Assembly (NCBI RefSeq): GCF_001597725.1
Contig: NZ_LUTR01000003.1
Coordinates: forward strand, 62,001-126,000
Direction of reading: 5' to 3'
Length of the DNA: 64,000 nt
Origin: Neptuniibacter marinus
Lineage (GTDB): Bacteria > Pseudomonadota > Gammaproteobacteria > Pseudomonadales > Balneatricaceae
Under the pieces are notes generated by a model. It saw only the letters and a program-made list of their open reading frames with translations, had not been told where the DNA came from and made no database searches. Below, one piece after another: positions 1 through 9,200 of the stretch; position 1 is the first letter of the stretch; every line of letters starts with the position of its first letter. A program made the position numbers and the translations under genes.

Positions 1-1
1 C

Positions 2-1405
2 TATGGCTGCCCGGAAAGCACCTTAGAGCTTTATGATGTGGCGATTGATGAAGCTAGAGAAAGTGGCTTTTTGCGTGATGAGGCGACAGCATGCGAACGT
101 GCTGCCCGTTTTCTTATCGGCCTTGGCCGTAGACGATCAGCGGAAGGTTATTTGAGAGCGGCCCATCGTATTTATGATCGCTGGGGGGCACACCGTAAGG
201 TGGAATTACTTGAGCAGGAGTTCCCTATATTAACTGAGTGCTCCGCTAGTGCTTATCTGTCAACGGCCAAGCAGGAGATGACAGATCTTGATTTAGCTTC
301 AGTTATGAAAGCGTCTCGTGACATATCTGGCGAAATTTTATTAGACCGATTACTCAAAACCAGTATGAGCATTTTACTAGAAAATGCAGGTGCTCAATGG
401 GGTTGCCTCGTGGTTAAGCACGAGGGGGAATTAGTGGTGGAAGCGGTAAAACTGCCAGATCATTTGTCGGCAGAGGGATTAGCAAATCATTCACTTATTT
501 CAACGGTTGCTGGTGAGAAAATACCTTTACCTGTCACTTTACTAAGCCAAGTATTTCACAATGGTTCTGCGATCGTACTTCATAATGCACTAGACGATGG
601 CTGTTTTATCCATGATCCCTATATACAGGCATTTAAGCCTTTATCTGTGTTGTGTGTACCTATTCAAAGAGAGCGATTTGAGGCTGTGCTTTATATGGAA
701 AATAATCTTGCAAGCGGCGTTTTTAGACATGATCGTGTTGAGGTTATTCGTCTTTTAGCTGCTCAAGCATCTGTGGCCATTGAGAATGCACGCCTTTATG
801 AGCAAGTGCAGGAGCACTCTAAAACCTTGGAAGATAAAGTCGCTGAACGAACGGCTCGTTTAGAACAAGTCAATCAAGAGCTACAAGGGCTAGCTGATCG
901 GGATGGTTTGACGGGGGTAGCCAATAGACGCAGAGGTGATGCTTATCTAGCTGAAGTTTGGGAGCGTTTGCGCAGAGAAGCACACCCACTCACGATTATT
1001 ATGCTTGATGTTGATCATTTTAAGGCCTTCAATGATAACTATGGACATCAAGGTGGAGATGATTGTTTGATTGCCGTTGCCAAAGCGGTGCAATCTCAAC
1101 TTCTTAGACCTACTGATTTAGTGGCTCGTTATGGGGGAGAGGAGTTTATGCTCATTCTTCCGGATACCGATTATAAAGGCGCTGCACTTATTGGTGAGAA
1201 GGTTCGTTGTGCTGTGCAGGATATGACGATTGAGCATGCTCATTCATCAGCAAGTCATGTAGTGACGGTTAGTGTAGGTACCGCCACTATGATTCCGGTA
1301 ATAGAGCAGGGGGCTGATAGCTTGCTTCGTGAAGCGGATATTGCTTTATATCGTGCGAAGAGGATGGGGCGAAATCAATTACAACAAGCCTCTAATATTA
1401 GTTAA
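2..1405 (+). CDS. C-terminal part of a GAF-GGDEF multidomain signalling protein (5' truncated)
   Basis: The frame is open to the first bases of the window, so the gene starts upstream. A GTG at 38 is probably just an internal valine. The first ~80 residues (YGCPESTLELYDVAIDEA, later YLRAAHRIYDRWGA) look like the helical tail that precedes GAF domains in very large kinase/AAA-ATPase hybrid sensors. Roughly residues 90-255 form a GAF domain and 255-290 a coiled coil. A GGDEF domain with an intact GGEEF signature (ARYGGEEFMLILPD) follows, so diguanylate cyclase activity making c-di-GMP is expected. No EAL domain follows. The missing N-terminus may carry a Ser/Thr-kinase-like and an ATPase domain; that is known of the family and not seen here. 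Confidence 0.85.
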   Translation, partial: YGCPESTLELYDVAIDEARESGFLRDEATACERAARFLIGLGRRRSAEGYLRAAHRIYDRWGAHRKVELLEQEFPILTECSASAYLSTAKQEMTDLDLASVMKASRDISGEILLDRLLKTSMSILLENAGAQWGCLVVKHEGELVVEAVKLPDHLSAEGLANHSLISTVAGEKIPLPVTLLSQVFHNGSAIVLHNALDDGCFIHDPYIQAFKPLSVLCVPIQRERFEAVLYMENNLASGVFRHDRVEVIRLLAAQASVAIENARLYEQVQEHSKTLEDKVAERTARLEQVNQELQGLADRDGLTGVANRRRGDAYLAEVWERLRREAHPLTIIMLDVDHFKAFNDNYGHQGGDDCLIAVAKAVQSQLLRPTDLVARYGGEEFMLILPDTDYKGAALIGEKVRCAVQDMTIEHAHSSASHVVTVSVGTATMIPVIEQGADSLLREADIALYRAKRMGRNQLQQASNIS

Positions 1406-1796
1406 TTAATAGCACTAAATAACGTTCTATTAGCAACGACCGAGGACAGCACCACTTACATTTATAAGCTTCATCCTATTAAGCTCTATCGTTTTTTCTC
1501 TTAATCTCCAGTCAAAGTTCATTCACTCTGTATAGTTCGAGTCGTCTGCTGCTTGCCACTCAGTAGAGGTGAGTTTGCAAGGATAATTCGCCTTTTTTTG
1601 GGGCGCGGATGCTATTTTTGTTTTATTTTGGGGCGGGCTAAGTGTTCTTTGAGTCGATTTTATATTTTTAACTTTTTGTTTTTAAAGAATTTAGTTTGTT
1701 TGGCCCTTATTTTGCTTTTGTATAAAGCAATATGCACAAGAGCATACTTAGGTGGATGTGTACGCGAGTTAACACCGCTTATGACAATTTGATCAA
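1406..1796. other. Intergenic region upstream of the guanidine operon
   Basis: About 390 bases with no convincing gene. A 79-codon frame at 1553-1792 is rich in F, L and C, lacks a good ribosome site and overlaps the promoter region, so I do not call it. The region holds a sigma-54-like promoter (separate entry). Near 1554-1572 there is a weak CCACTC/GAGGTG inverted pair about 140 bases upstream of it, a possible but unproven activator site. Confidence 0.5.
1700..1716 (+). promoter_or_regulatory. Candidate sigma-54 promoter of the guanidine operon
   Basis: TTGGCCCTTATTTTGCT has GG (1702-1703) and GC (1714-1715) at exactly the -24/-12 spacing, with TTGGC and TTTGCT elements. It departs from the TGGCACG-N4-TTGC consensus at two -24 positions. 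It lies about 80 bases before the riboswitch, so transcription from it would include the aptamer. Nitrogen control through RpoN/NtrC would suit a nitrogen-scavenging operon; that is inference. Confidence 0.5.
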
Positions 1797-1893
1797 ATGG
1801 GTATCTAGGGTTCCGGCTACAAAGATGTAGTGACTGGACCGAGAGTTACCAACCTCACCTGAGGTCACACGGAGGGATAAAAGCCCGGGAGAA
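1797..1893 (+). promoter_or_regulatory. Guanidine-I riboswitch (ykkC class)
   Basis: The conserved ykkC blocks occur in order: TCTAGGGTTCCG at about 1803, ACTGGACCGAGAG at about 1833, a P3 hairpin with arms ACCTC (1852-1856) and GAGGT (1861-1865), then ACACGGAGGG followed by GCCCGGGAGA near 1883. This is the guanidinium-sensing aptamer. It sits about 60 bases before the first ABC gene of a guanidine pathway, which supports both identifications. I see no clear intrinsic terminator after it. The RBS (AAGGTGAAG, about 1942) can pair with TCACCT in P3, so translational control is possible. Edges are approximate. Confidence 0.93.
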
Positions 1894-1952
1894 CAAAACC
1901 TATAGGTGATGTCTCTTGTGCTTAATTTTCGTGAAACTACAAAGGTGAAGTT

Positions 1953-3035
1953 ATGATGAATACCATTCGATCTTTCATGCGAACGCTGTTGATGTGCGCT
2001 TCAGTGTTCTCCCTTCTACTCAGTTTTTCCTCAAACCTTCAAGCTGAAGAAAAAAGCGAATTTAAAGTCGCTTGGACGATCTATGTCGGTTGGATGCCAT
2101 GGGATTATGGCGCAGCGACAGGGATCGTGGATAAGTGGGCTGATAAATACGGCATTAAAATCGACGTTGTTCAGGTCAATGACTATGTGGAGTCTATTAA
2201 CCAATTCACGGCAGGCCAGTTTGATGCCACTGTAATGACTAACATGGATGCATTAACTATCCCTGCAGCGAGTGGTGTTGATTCAACTGCACTCATCGTT
2301 GGTGATTTCTCAAACGGTAACGATGGTGTCGTACTTAAAGATGCTAAAACATTGGCAGACATTAAAGGCCAGCAAGTTAACCTAGTTGAATTAAGTGTTT
2401 CCCATTATCTACTAGCACGCGGCCTTGAAACTGTTGGCATGACAGAGCAAGACGTTAAAGTGGTTAATACCTCTGATGCCGATCTTGTGGCTGCTTTTAG
2501 TGCCGATGATGTGACAGCGGTTACCACTTGGAACCCTTTGTTAAGCGAAATTACTGCTATGCCAAATGCAAGCAAAGTGTTTGACTCTTCTATGATCCCA
2601 GGTGAAATTATTGACCTAATGGTTGTTAATACTGAAACCCTTGAAGCGAACCCAAAACTGGGTAAAGCCTTAGTCGGTGCTTGGTATGAGATTATGACCA
2701 CCATGGCAGCTAATGATGAAGGCTCAATTAAAGCAAAAAGCTTTATGGCTGAAGCTTCTGGTACTGATTTAGCTGGTTATGAAGCTCAGCTTGCTTCTAC
2801 AAAAATGTTCTATACCGCAGCCTCCGCCCTAGAATTCACAAACAGCGATAGCCTGACTAAAACGATGCAAAAAGTGAGTGAATTCTCATTTGAGCATGGT
2901 CTTTTAGGTGAAGGTGCACCGGATGCGAAGTTTATCGGTATTGAAACGCCTGCAGGTGTTTACGGTAATGCGGCTAATATTAAACTACGTTTTAACCCAA
3001 CGTACATGAAAATGGCTGCCGACGGCTCTCTGTAA
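1953..3035 (+). CDS. Guanidine/urea-type ABC transporter periplasmic binding protein
   Basis: A 360-residue NitT/TauT-like solute-binding protein with an N-terminal signal peptide (a hydrophobic stretch after MNTIRSFMR, probable cleavage after LQA). Its body (AWTIYVGWMPWDYG, later TWNPLLSEI) fits the binding-protein family historically annotated as urea carboxylase-related. The RBS AAAGGTGAAG lies just before tandem ATGs at 1953 and 1956. It is the first gene after the guanidine-I riboswitch and is followed by the cognate permease and ATPase. By context the ligand is guanidine (guanidinium). The urea label in databases predates the recognition that these operons degrade guanidine. Confidence 0.88.
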   Translation: MMNTIRSFMRTLLMCASVFSLLLSFSSNLQAEEKSEFKVAWTIYVGWMPWDYGAATGIVDKWADKYGIKIDVVQVNDYVESINQFTAGQFDATVMTNMDALTIPAASGVDSTALIVGDFSNGNDGVVLKDAKTLADIKGQQVNLVELSVSHYLLARGLETVGMTEQDVKVVNTSDADLVAAFSADDVTAVTTWNPLLSEITAMPNASKVFDSSMIPGEIIDLMVVNTETLEANPKLGKALVGAWYEIMTTMAANDEGSIKAKSFMAEASGTDLAGYEAQLASTKMFYTAASALEFTNSDSLTKTMQKVSEFSFEHGLLGEGAPDAKFIGIETPAGVYGNAANIKLRFNPTYMKMAADGSL

Positions 3036-3083
3036 TCTCTTAATACACTTATTGCTTAGTCCAACAGAGAACTGGAGCCTAGA

Positions 3084-3914
3084 ATGACACGTCTTATAAA
3101 CCGTCAACCTAGCCGCTACTCGCGGTTGATGCTTGGGTTACTGCCTTTCATTGTTTTGTTTGTTATATACCTTGTGACATCCGATGCTCGATTGGCTGAA
3201 AACCCAAGTGATAAATTACTGCCCTCACTGGGTAGTTTTGCCGATGCCATTGTTCGTATGGGCTTTGAGCCTAGCAAGCGAACCGGCGAGTATCTGTTGT
3301 GGCAAGATACCTTTACCAGTTTGCAACGGTTAGGCATCGCTGTTGGATTGAGCGCAACGATCGGGCTAGTGATTGGTGTCTTTAATGGCATGATCCCTTA
3401 TGTTCGATCACCTTTATCACCCTTAGTGACTGCATTATCGCTTATCCCACCGATGGCTATTTTGCCGATCCTATTCATCACCTTTGGTTTAGGTGAACTC
3501 TCTAAAGTTGTGCTGATTGTGATTGGCATAACGCCAGTGATTATCAGGGATATTCAGTTACGTACCGATGCGCTGCCGTCAGAACAGTTGATTAAAGCGC
3601 AAACCTTAGGTGGTAATAGCTGGCAGATCATTCTTAGGGTGGTTTTACCACAGACGATGCCGCGCTTAATTGATGCAGTACGTCTGACCTTAGGGAGTGC
3701 GTGGCTCTTTCTTATTGCTGCTGAAGCGATTGCAGCGACAGAAGGGTTGGGTTACCGCATCTTCTTGGTACGACGCTACTTAGCCATGGATGTTATTTTG
3801 CCCTACGTTTTTTGGATTACAACGCTCGCGTTTGCGATGGATTGGTCTTTAAAACGCATCTCTATATTAGCTTTCCCTTGGTACCACTCAGCGCAAGGAG
3901 CTCGCAATGACTAA
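3084..3914 (+). CDS. ABC transporter permease (guanidine uptake)
   Basis: A 276-residue inner-membrane permease of the NitT/TauT type. An N-terminal helix (LGLLPFIVLFVIYLV) and several further hydrophobic segments are visible. The cytoplasmic EAA-type loop reads IKAQTLGGNSWQIILRVVLPQ, which contacts the ATPase. It lies 48 bases after the binding protein and overlaps the ATPase gene by 8 bases, so the three are translationally linked. It probably forms the homodimeric channel of the guanidine importer. Substrate comes from context only. Confidence 0.88.
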   Translation: MTRLINRQPSRYSRLMLGLLPFIVLFVIYLVTSDARLAENPSDKLLPSLGSFADAIVRMGFEPSKRTGEYLLWQDTFTSLQRLGIAVGLSATIGLVIGVFNGMIPYVRSPLSPLVTALSLIPPMAILPILFITFGLGELSKVVLIVIGITPVIIRDIQLRTDALPSEQLIKAQTLGGNSWQIILRVVLPQTMPRLIDAVRLTLGSAWLFLIAAEAIAATEGLGYRIFLVRRYLAMDVILPYVFWITTLAFAMDWSLKRISILAFPWYHSAQGARND

Positions 3915-4710
3915 AACTGAGCCCCCCATTATACAGATCAATAATCTGTGGAAAGAGTACGGCGATAACGTTGTGTTAGAGCGCGTAAACCTTAGTGTTC
4001 AAGCAGGCGAATTTGTCAGTATTGTCGGAGCCTCAGGGTGTGGGAAAACAACCTTTCTAAACCTGCTATTAGGCATTGAACAACCGAGCCAAGGCGAGAT
4101 TCTACTGGACGGCGAACCTTTAGATCCTGAACCGAGTGTCGAACGTGGCATTGTCTTTCAGAAATACTCCGTCTTTCCCCATATGACGGCACTGGAAAAT
4201 GTGATGTTAGGCCAAGAGTTTAGCGAAAGCTCTCTGAGTAGTCGCTTACTCGGTCGCTTATTTGGTTCGGCGCGCCGTGCTGCAAAAGCGGAAGCGCTGG
4301 ATATTTTAGAAAAGGTAGGTTTAGGGCCCGCCGCAGATAAATACCCTAGTGAACTATCAGGTGGGATGCAGCAGCGTTTAGCTATAGCTCAAGCGTTAAT
4401 TCGTAAACCAAGAATTTTATTACTTGATGAGCCTTTTGGCGCTCTAGATCCTGGTATTCGTAAAGATATGCACAAGCTTACCCATAGTTTGTGGGGGGAA
4501 CAGAAACTAACTGTTTTTATGATTACTCATGACCTAAGTGAAGGATTTGAGCTAGGGAGCCGCTTATGGGTGTTTGATAAAACTCGCCATGACCAACAGG
4601 CTCCAGAACGCTTTGGTGCCAATGTAACTTTTGATATTCCATTGAGTACAGGACAAGAAAACCCAGAACAACTCGCTAAATTACAGGCTGTTAAACCGAG
4701 CGCAGCTTGA
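3907..4710 (+). CDS. ABC transporter ATP-binding protein (guanidine uptake)
   Basis: A 267-residue ABC ATPase with Walker A GASGCGKTT, Q-loop FQKYSVFPH, signature LSGGMQQR, Walker B ILLLDEPFGALDP and switch histidine MITHDLSEG. The C-terminus has a short tail resembling other urea-carboxylase-associated ATPases. The start overlaps the permease stop by 8 bases and the RBS AAGGAG lies inside the permease end. It powers uptake of the substrate bound by the upstream periplasmic protein. Confidence 0.92.
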   Translation: MTKTEPPIIQINNLWKEYGDNVVLERVNLSVQAGEFVSIVGASGCGKTTFLNLLLGIEQPSQGEILLDGEPLDPEPSVERGIVFQKYSVFPHMTALENVMLGQEFSESSLSSRLLGRLFGSARRAAKAEALDILEKVGLGPAADKYPSELSGGMQQRLAIAQALIRKPRILLLDEPFGALDPGIRKDMHKLTHSLWGEQKLTVFMITHDLSEGFELGSRLWVFDKTRHDQQAPERFGANVTFDIPLSTGQENPEQLAKLQAVKPSAA

Positions 4711-4719
4711 GGAGGAAAT

Positions 4720-5451
4720 ATGAACGAAGCAATCTTTACTGATCGTATACCGGGGGCCAGCCATTGGTCCTTGGTTGTACCTGCCGGTCATAGCTTAAAA
4801 CTGACCGATTTAGAAGGTGGGGCGAATGTCAGTATGTTGTTTTATAACCCGCAAAATCTACTAGAACGCTATAACGCACCGGACTCACTTAAGTGCCAAC
4901 ACACGTTTAAATTAGCCACAGGTAACTGCCTCTACTCTGATATGGGCCGGATCTTCTGCTCTATTGTACGTGATGATACTCAGTGGATTGATACAGTGGG
5001 TGGTGTGGCCAATAAAAGCAAAGTGGCTGAAAAGTGGGGCGCACGTGATTATCAGAAAGACCGTAATGCATGGTTGCAAAACGGTTATGACAGCTTGTTG
5101 GTAGAAGTTGCTAAATATGGTTTAGGTAAACGGGATTTAGCCGCGAATCTAAACCTTTTTAGTAAGGTCTTTACTGATGACGAAGGCAACTTAAGTTTTG
5201 CCGAAGAACACAGTAAAGCAGGCGACGTGATTGAACTACGTTTTGAAATAGACACTTTAGTGGTGTTTACAACCTGCCCCCATCCTATGAATCCTGCGGC
5301 TGAATACCCTAATCATCCTATTGAAGTAAGCATGTATAAAGCGGCGCCGTTGACGTCAGACGATACCTGTTTAAATCATCGTCCAGAAAATACACGCGGA
5401 TTTGAAAACAATCAGCGTTATTTAGCAACGCCTCATGTTTGTTCGCACTAA
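4720..5451 (+). CDS. Urea-amidolyase-associated protein 1 / carboxyguanidine deiminase subunit (DUF1989)
   Basis: A 243-residue DUF1989 protein of the UAAP1 type. Recognisable blocks are LTDLEGGANVSMLFYN, LYSDMGRIFCSIV and TTCPHPMNPA, the last supplying Cys/His that may bind metal. In guanidine operons UAAP1 and UAAP2 act together as carboxyguanidine deiminase, turning carboxyguanidine into allophanate plus ammonia. An AGGAGG ribosome site precedes the ATG 9 bases after the ATPase stop. The paralogous partner starts 12 bases downstream. Confidence 0.88.
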   Translation: MNEAIFTDRIPGASHWSLVVPAGHSLKLTDLEGGANVSMLFYNPQNLLERYNAPDSLKCQHTFKLATGNCLYSDMGRIFCSIVRDDTQWIDTVGGVANKSKVAEKWGARDYQKDRNAWLQNGYDSLLVEVAKYGLGKRDLAANLNLFSKVFTDDEGNLSFAEEHSKAGDVIELRFEIDTLVVFTTCPHPMNPAAEYPNHPIEVSMYKAAPLTSDDTCLNHRPENTRGFENNQRYLATPHVCSH

Positions 5452-5463
5452 GGGAGAAATATC

Positions 5464-6102
5464 ATGATTAAAGAGAGTTCATTAGCTGCTGAACAGGCGA
5501 GTCAACGGGAAACTATTGATGCCGGTGACTACTACATGAAAGTGGTTAAAGCGGGTCAGGTTTTGCGAATCTTGGATTTAGAGGGTAACCAAGCCGCAGA
5601 TACCTTGTTTTACAACGCAGATGATCCTTCTGAGCGATACAGTGCAATAGATACGGTGCGAGAGCAGGGTAATGTTTACCTTACCGCAGGCAGTAAACTG
5701 TTATCTAATGAAGGCAATTTAATGCTGGAAATTGTTGCTGATACCTGTGGTCGTCACGATACCTTAGGCGGTGCTTGCGCAACAGAAAGTAACACGGTCC
5801 GTTATGATCTAAATAAAAAATGCATGCATGCTTGCCGCGATAGCTGGTTATTAGCGGTTGCTGAAAATGAGCAGTTTGGCATGAGCAAACGTGACATTAC
5901 TCACAACATTAACTTCTTTATGAATGTACCTGTGACAGCCGATGGCGGATTGAGCTTTGCGGACGGGATTAGTGGTGCTGGTAAGTATGTTGAGATGAAG
6001 GCTGCCATGGATGTGATTGTACTGATCTCCAACTGTCCACAATTGAATAACCCTTGTAATGCTTACAACCCAACGCCGGTCGAAGTACTGATTTGGGATT
6101 AG
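5464..6102 (+). CDS. Urea-amidolyase-associated protein 2 / carboxyguanidine deiminase subunit (DUF1989)
   Basis: A 212-residue paralogue of the preceding gene, of the UAAP2 type. It shows [34 protein letters not shown] and [14 protein letters not shown]. Conserved cysteines and a histidine are likely metal ligands. It forms the heteromeric carboxyguanidine deiminase with UAAP1, the step between guanidine carboxylase and allophanate hydrolase. It is the last gene before a 120-base gap that holds a hairpin and a second guanidine riboswitch, so the operon can be re-controlled at this point. Confidence 0.88.
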   Translation: MIKESSLAAEQASQRETIDAGDYYMKVVKAGQVLRILDLEGNQAADTLFYNADDPSERYSAIDTVREQGNVYLTAGSKLLSNEGNLMLEIVADTCGRHDTLGGACATESNTVRYDLNKKCMHACRDSWLLAVAENEQFGMSKRDITHNINFFMNVPVTADGGLSFADGISGAGKYVEMKAAMDVIVLISNCPQLNNPCNAYNPTPVEVLIWD

Positions 6103-6107
6103 TTTTT

Positions 6108-6128
6108 CACTTTGTGTAGAACAAAGTG
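6108..6128. other. Perfect 8-bp hairpin between UAAP2 and the carboxylase
   Basis: CACTTTGT (6108-6115) and ACAAAGTG (6121-6128) form a perfect stem with a 5-base loop, 6 bases after the UAAP2 stop. No T-run follows on the plus strand, so it is not a standard terminator. It could be a processing or 3'-end protection structure. Confidence 0.55.
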
Positions 6129-6157
6129 CTGTCTACTTATTGGCAGATAAAATGGGC

Positions 6158-6204
6158 GGGGACGACCCCAATTAAGCCCTTAGAGTGTTGCTGGGACGAC
6201 CCAG
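6158..6204 (+). promoter_or_regulatory. Guanidine-II riboswitch (mini-ykkC class)
   Basis: Two short hairpins with ACGA tetraloops lie in tandem: GGGG-ACGA-CCCC (6158-6169) and CTGGG-ACGA-CCCAG (6191-6204), with a 21-base linker. This is the diagnostic architecture of mini-ykkC, whose paired ACGR loops each bind guanidinium and dimerise. The ribosome site AGGTGAA (about 6211) is just 7 bases beyond the second stem and the carboxylase ATG is at 6223, as expected for translational control. It is the second guanidine-sensing RNA in this operon. Confidence 0.92.
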
Positions 6205-6222
6205 ACATTCAGGTGAATACAT

Positions 6223-9200
6223 ATGTTTTCTAAAGTGCTAATTGCTAATCGTGGTGCCATTGCTTGTCGTATTATTCGCACACTTCGCAAAATGGGTGTT
6301 ACTAGTGTTGCCATTTATAGTGAAGCAGATGCGGATAGCTTACATGTACTTCAAGCGGATGAGGCCTATTCCTTAGGTGAAGGGGCTGCCACCCAAACTT
6401 ACCTTGATCAAGATAAAATTATCGCCATAGCTAAACAGAGCGGTGCTGAAGCAGTACACCCCGGTTATGGTTTTTTAAGTGAAAACCCAAATTTTGTTGC
6501 GCGCTGTGAAAGTGAAGAGATTACCTTTTTAGGGCCAACACCTGAACAGATGAATGACTTTGGTCTTAAGCATTCAGCTCGTGAGTTAGCCGAGCAAGCG
6601 AAAGTACCCCTTCTACCGGGTACAGGTCTATTAGATAGTTTAGAGCAGTCGTTAGAAGAAGCAGAGCGGGTTGGTTATCCTGTTATGTTGAAAAGCACAG
6701 CCGGTGGCGGCGGTATTGGTATGCAACGTTGTGATACTGCCCAAGAACTAACTGATGCGTACGACTCAGTGCGCCGCTTAAGTGAGAATAACTTCAGTAA
6801 TAGTGGTTTATTTATTGAAAAATTTATCCAGCATGCACGCCATATAGAGGTTCAGATTTTTGGTGATGGCGCTGGAAATGTTGTAGCGCTAGGAGAGAGG
6901 GATTGTTCCGCTCAGCGTCGCAACCAAAAAGTGATTGAGGAAACGCCAGCACCTAATCTAAGTGATGAAACACGTACAGCGTTACAAAATACAGCGGTAC
7001 GTTTAGCAGAGCAGGTTAACTACCGAAATGCAGGTACGGTTGAATTTGTACTGGATCAGACCACTGAGCGTTTCTACTTCCTTGAGGTCAATACACGCCT
7101 CCAGGTTGAGCACGGGGTAACAGAAGAGGTTTTTGGTGTCGACCTTGTTGAATGGATGGTGAAGCAGGGTGCTAATGAACTCGATCTTGTTAAAGAGGGA
7201 GCAGGATTAAGCCCTAAAGGTCATGCGATTCAGGTGCGTTTGTATGCTGAAGATGCAAATAAAGAGTTCCAACCTTGCGCCGGTTTATTAAGCCATGTGG
7301 AGTGGCCGGAGATCGACGGTCTACGAGTTGAACACTGGATTGAGGCAGGCGTCGAAGTCTCCCCATTTTTTGATCCTATGTTAGCAAAAGTGATCTTCCA
7401 TGCGCCTACGCGTCAGCAAGCCTTAACGGGTTTAATGCAGGCGCTATCGGAATCAACGATTTATGGTATTGAGCATAATTTAGGTTATCTACATCAGCTA
7501 TTAGGTAGCGAGGTTGTACAGAGCGGCCAGGTATTAACACGCTCTCTTAATGACTTTAATTATCAGCCGTACACGTTTGATGTTCTTAATGCCGGTACAC
7601 AAACAACGATCCAAGATTACCCTGGTCGTGAAGGTTATTGGGATATTGGTGTACCACCTTCAGGTCCTATGGATTCTGTTAGTTTTAGGTTAGCAAATCA
7701 GCTGCTTAATAACCCTGTGGATGCCGCTGGGCTCGAGATTATTATTAGCGGGCCAACACTGCGCTTTAACCAAGCGACTCAAGTGGTGATTACGGGGGCT
7801 GAACTTGCTGCAACCTTAGAAGATCAGGCGGTACCTATGGGCACCGTGCTAGCTATTAAAGCCGGTCAAACCTTAGCGTTGGGTGCGACAAAAGGAGATG
7901 GCGCGCGTGCTTACCTCGCGGTTGCTGGTGGTATTAAATGCCCTGATTATCTAGGCAGTAAATCGACCTTCACCTTAGGACAGTTTGGTGGGCATGCGGG
8001 TAGAGCTTTGCGTTCTGGGGATGTACTCCAGCTTGATAGTCGTTTCCAAATCTCTGCTGAGGCCGGTGCACAAGTAAAATCAGCGCCTAAGTTAACAAAT
8101 GATTGGCAGATTCGTGTTATTTACGGCCCTCATGGCGCACCGGACTTTTTCACAGATAAAGATATTTCTGAGTTTTTTGCCGCAGATTGGCAGGTTCATT
8201 TCAATTCGAGCCGCACTGGGGTTCGCCTGATTGGGCCTAAACCTGAATGGGCGAGAACTGATGGTGGTGAAGCAGGTCTGCATCCATCTAATATTCATGA
8301 TAATGCGTATGCTGTAGGTACGATCGATTTTACCGGTGATATGCCAGTGATCTTAGGTCCTGATGGTCCAAGTTTAGGTGGTTTTGTTTGCCCTGCTACG
8401 ATTATCAAAGCGGATCTGTGGAAGATGGGTCAGCTAAAAGCGGGTGATACTGTACGATTTTTACCTGTGTCTATTGCCGATGCTGCCGATGCTGAACGTG
8501 AGCAGTTACAACAAGTATCCTCTGTTTCTATTCAGGAGAGTGAGCTGCCCCAAGCGGTTATCGACTCACCGATTGTTAAAGTGTTGCCTAAAGAAACCTA
8601 TGGCGAAAACGTTGTTTATCGTCCAAGTGGTGAAGACTTTCTGCTGGTGGAGTACGGCCCGCAGCGTCTTGATATTAAATTACGCTTCCGTGTTCATGCA
8701 TTAATGCTGAAACTTCAAGCGCTGAATATCACAGGTATTAAAGAGCTCACACCGGGTATTCGTTCGCTACAAGTACATTACGATAATTTACAGCTACCTA
8801 TAGCTAAGCTGATTGAGCTGTTAGAGCACGCTGAAGCTGATCTGGGTGATATAGATAAGCTAACGGTGCCTGCACGTATAGTTTCGTTACCACTTTCTTG
8901 GGATGACGAAGCAACGCGTTTAGCGATTAAAAAATACGATGAAGTAGTACGTAAAGATGCCCCTTGGTGCCCTGACAATATTGAGTTTATCCGTCGAATT
9001 AATGGCTTAGATTCCGTCGAAGATGTTAAGAAAATTGTCTTTGATGCTAGCTACCTTGTGATGGGGTTAGGGGATGTGTATTTAGGTGCGCCGGTGGCAA
9101 CACCTATGGATCCAAGACATCGCCTAGTCACGACAAAATACAACCCAGCACGTACATGGACACCGGAAAATGCGGTCGGCATTGGGGGGGCCTACATGTG

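Noticed and set aside
1553-1792. 79-codon plus-strand frame upstream of the guanidine operon
   Set aside because: Low-complexity F/L/C-rich translation, no ribosome site, and it overlaps the promoter candidate.
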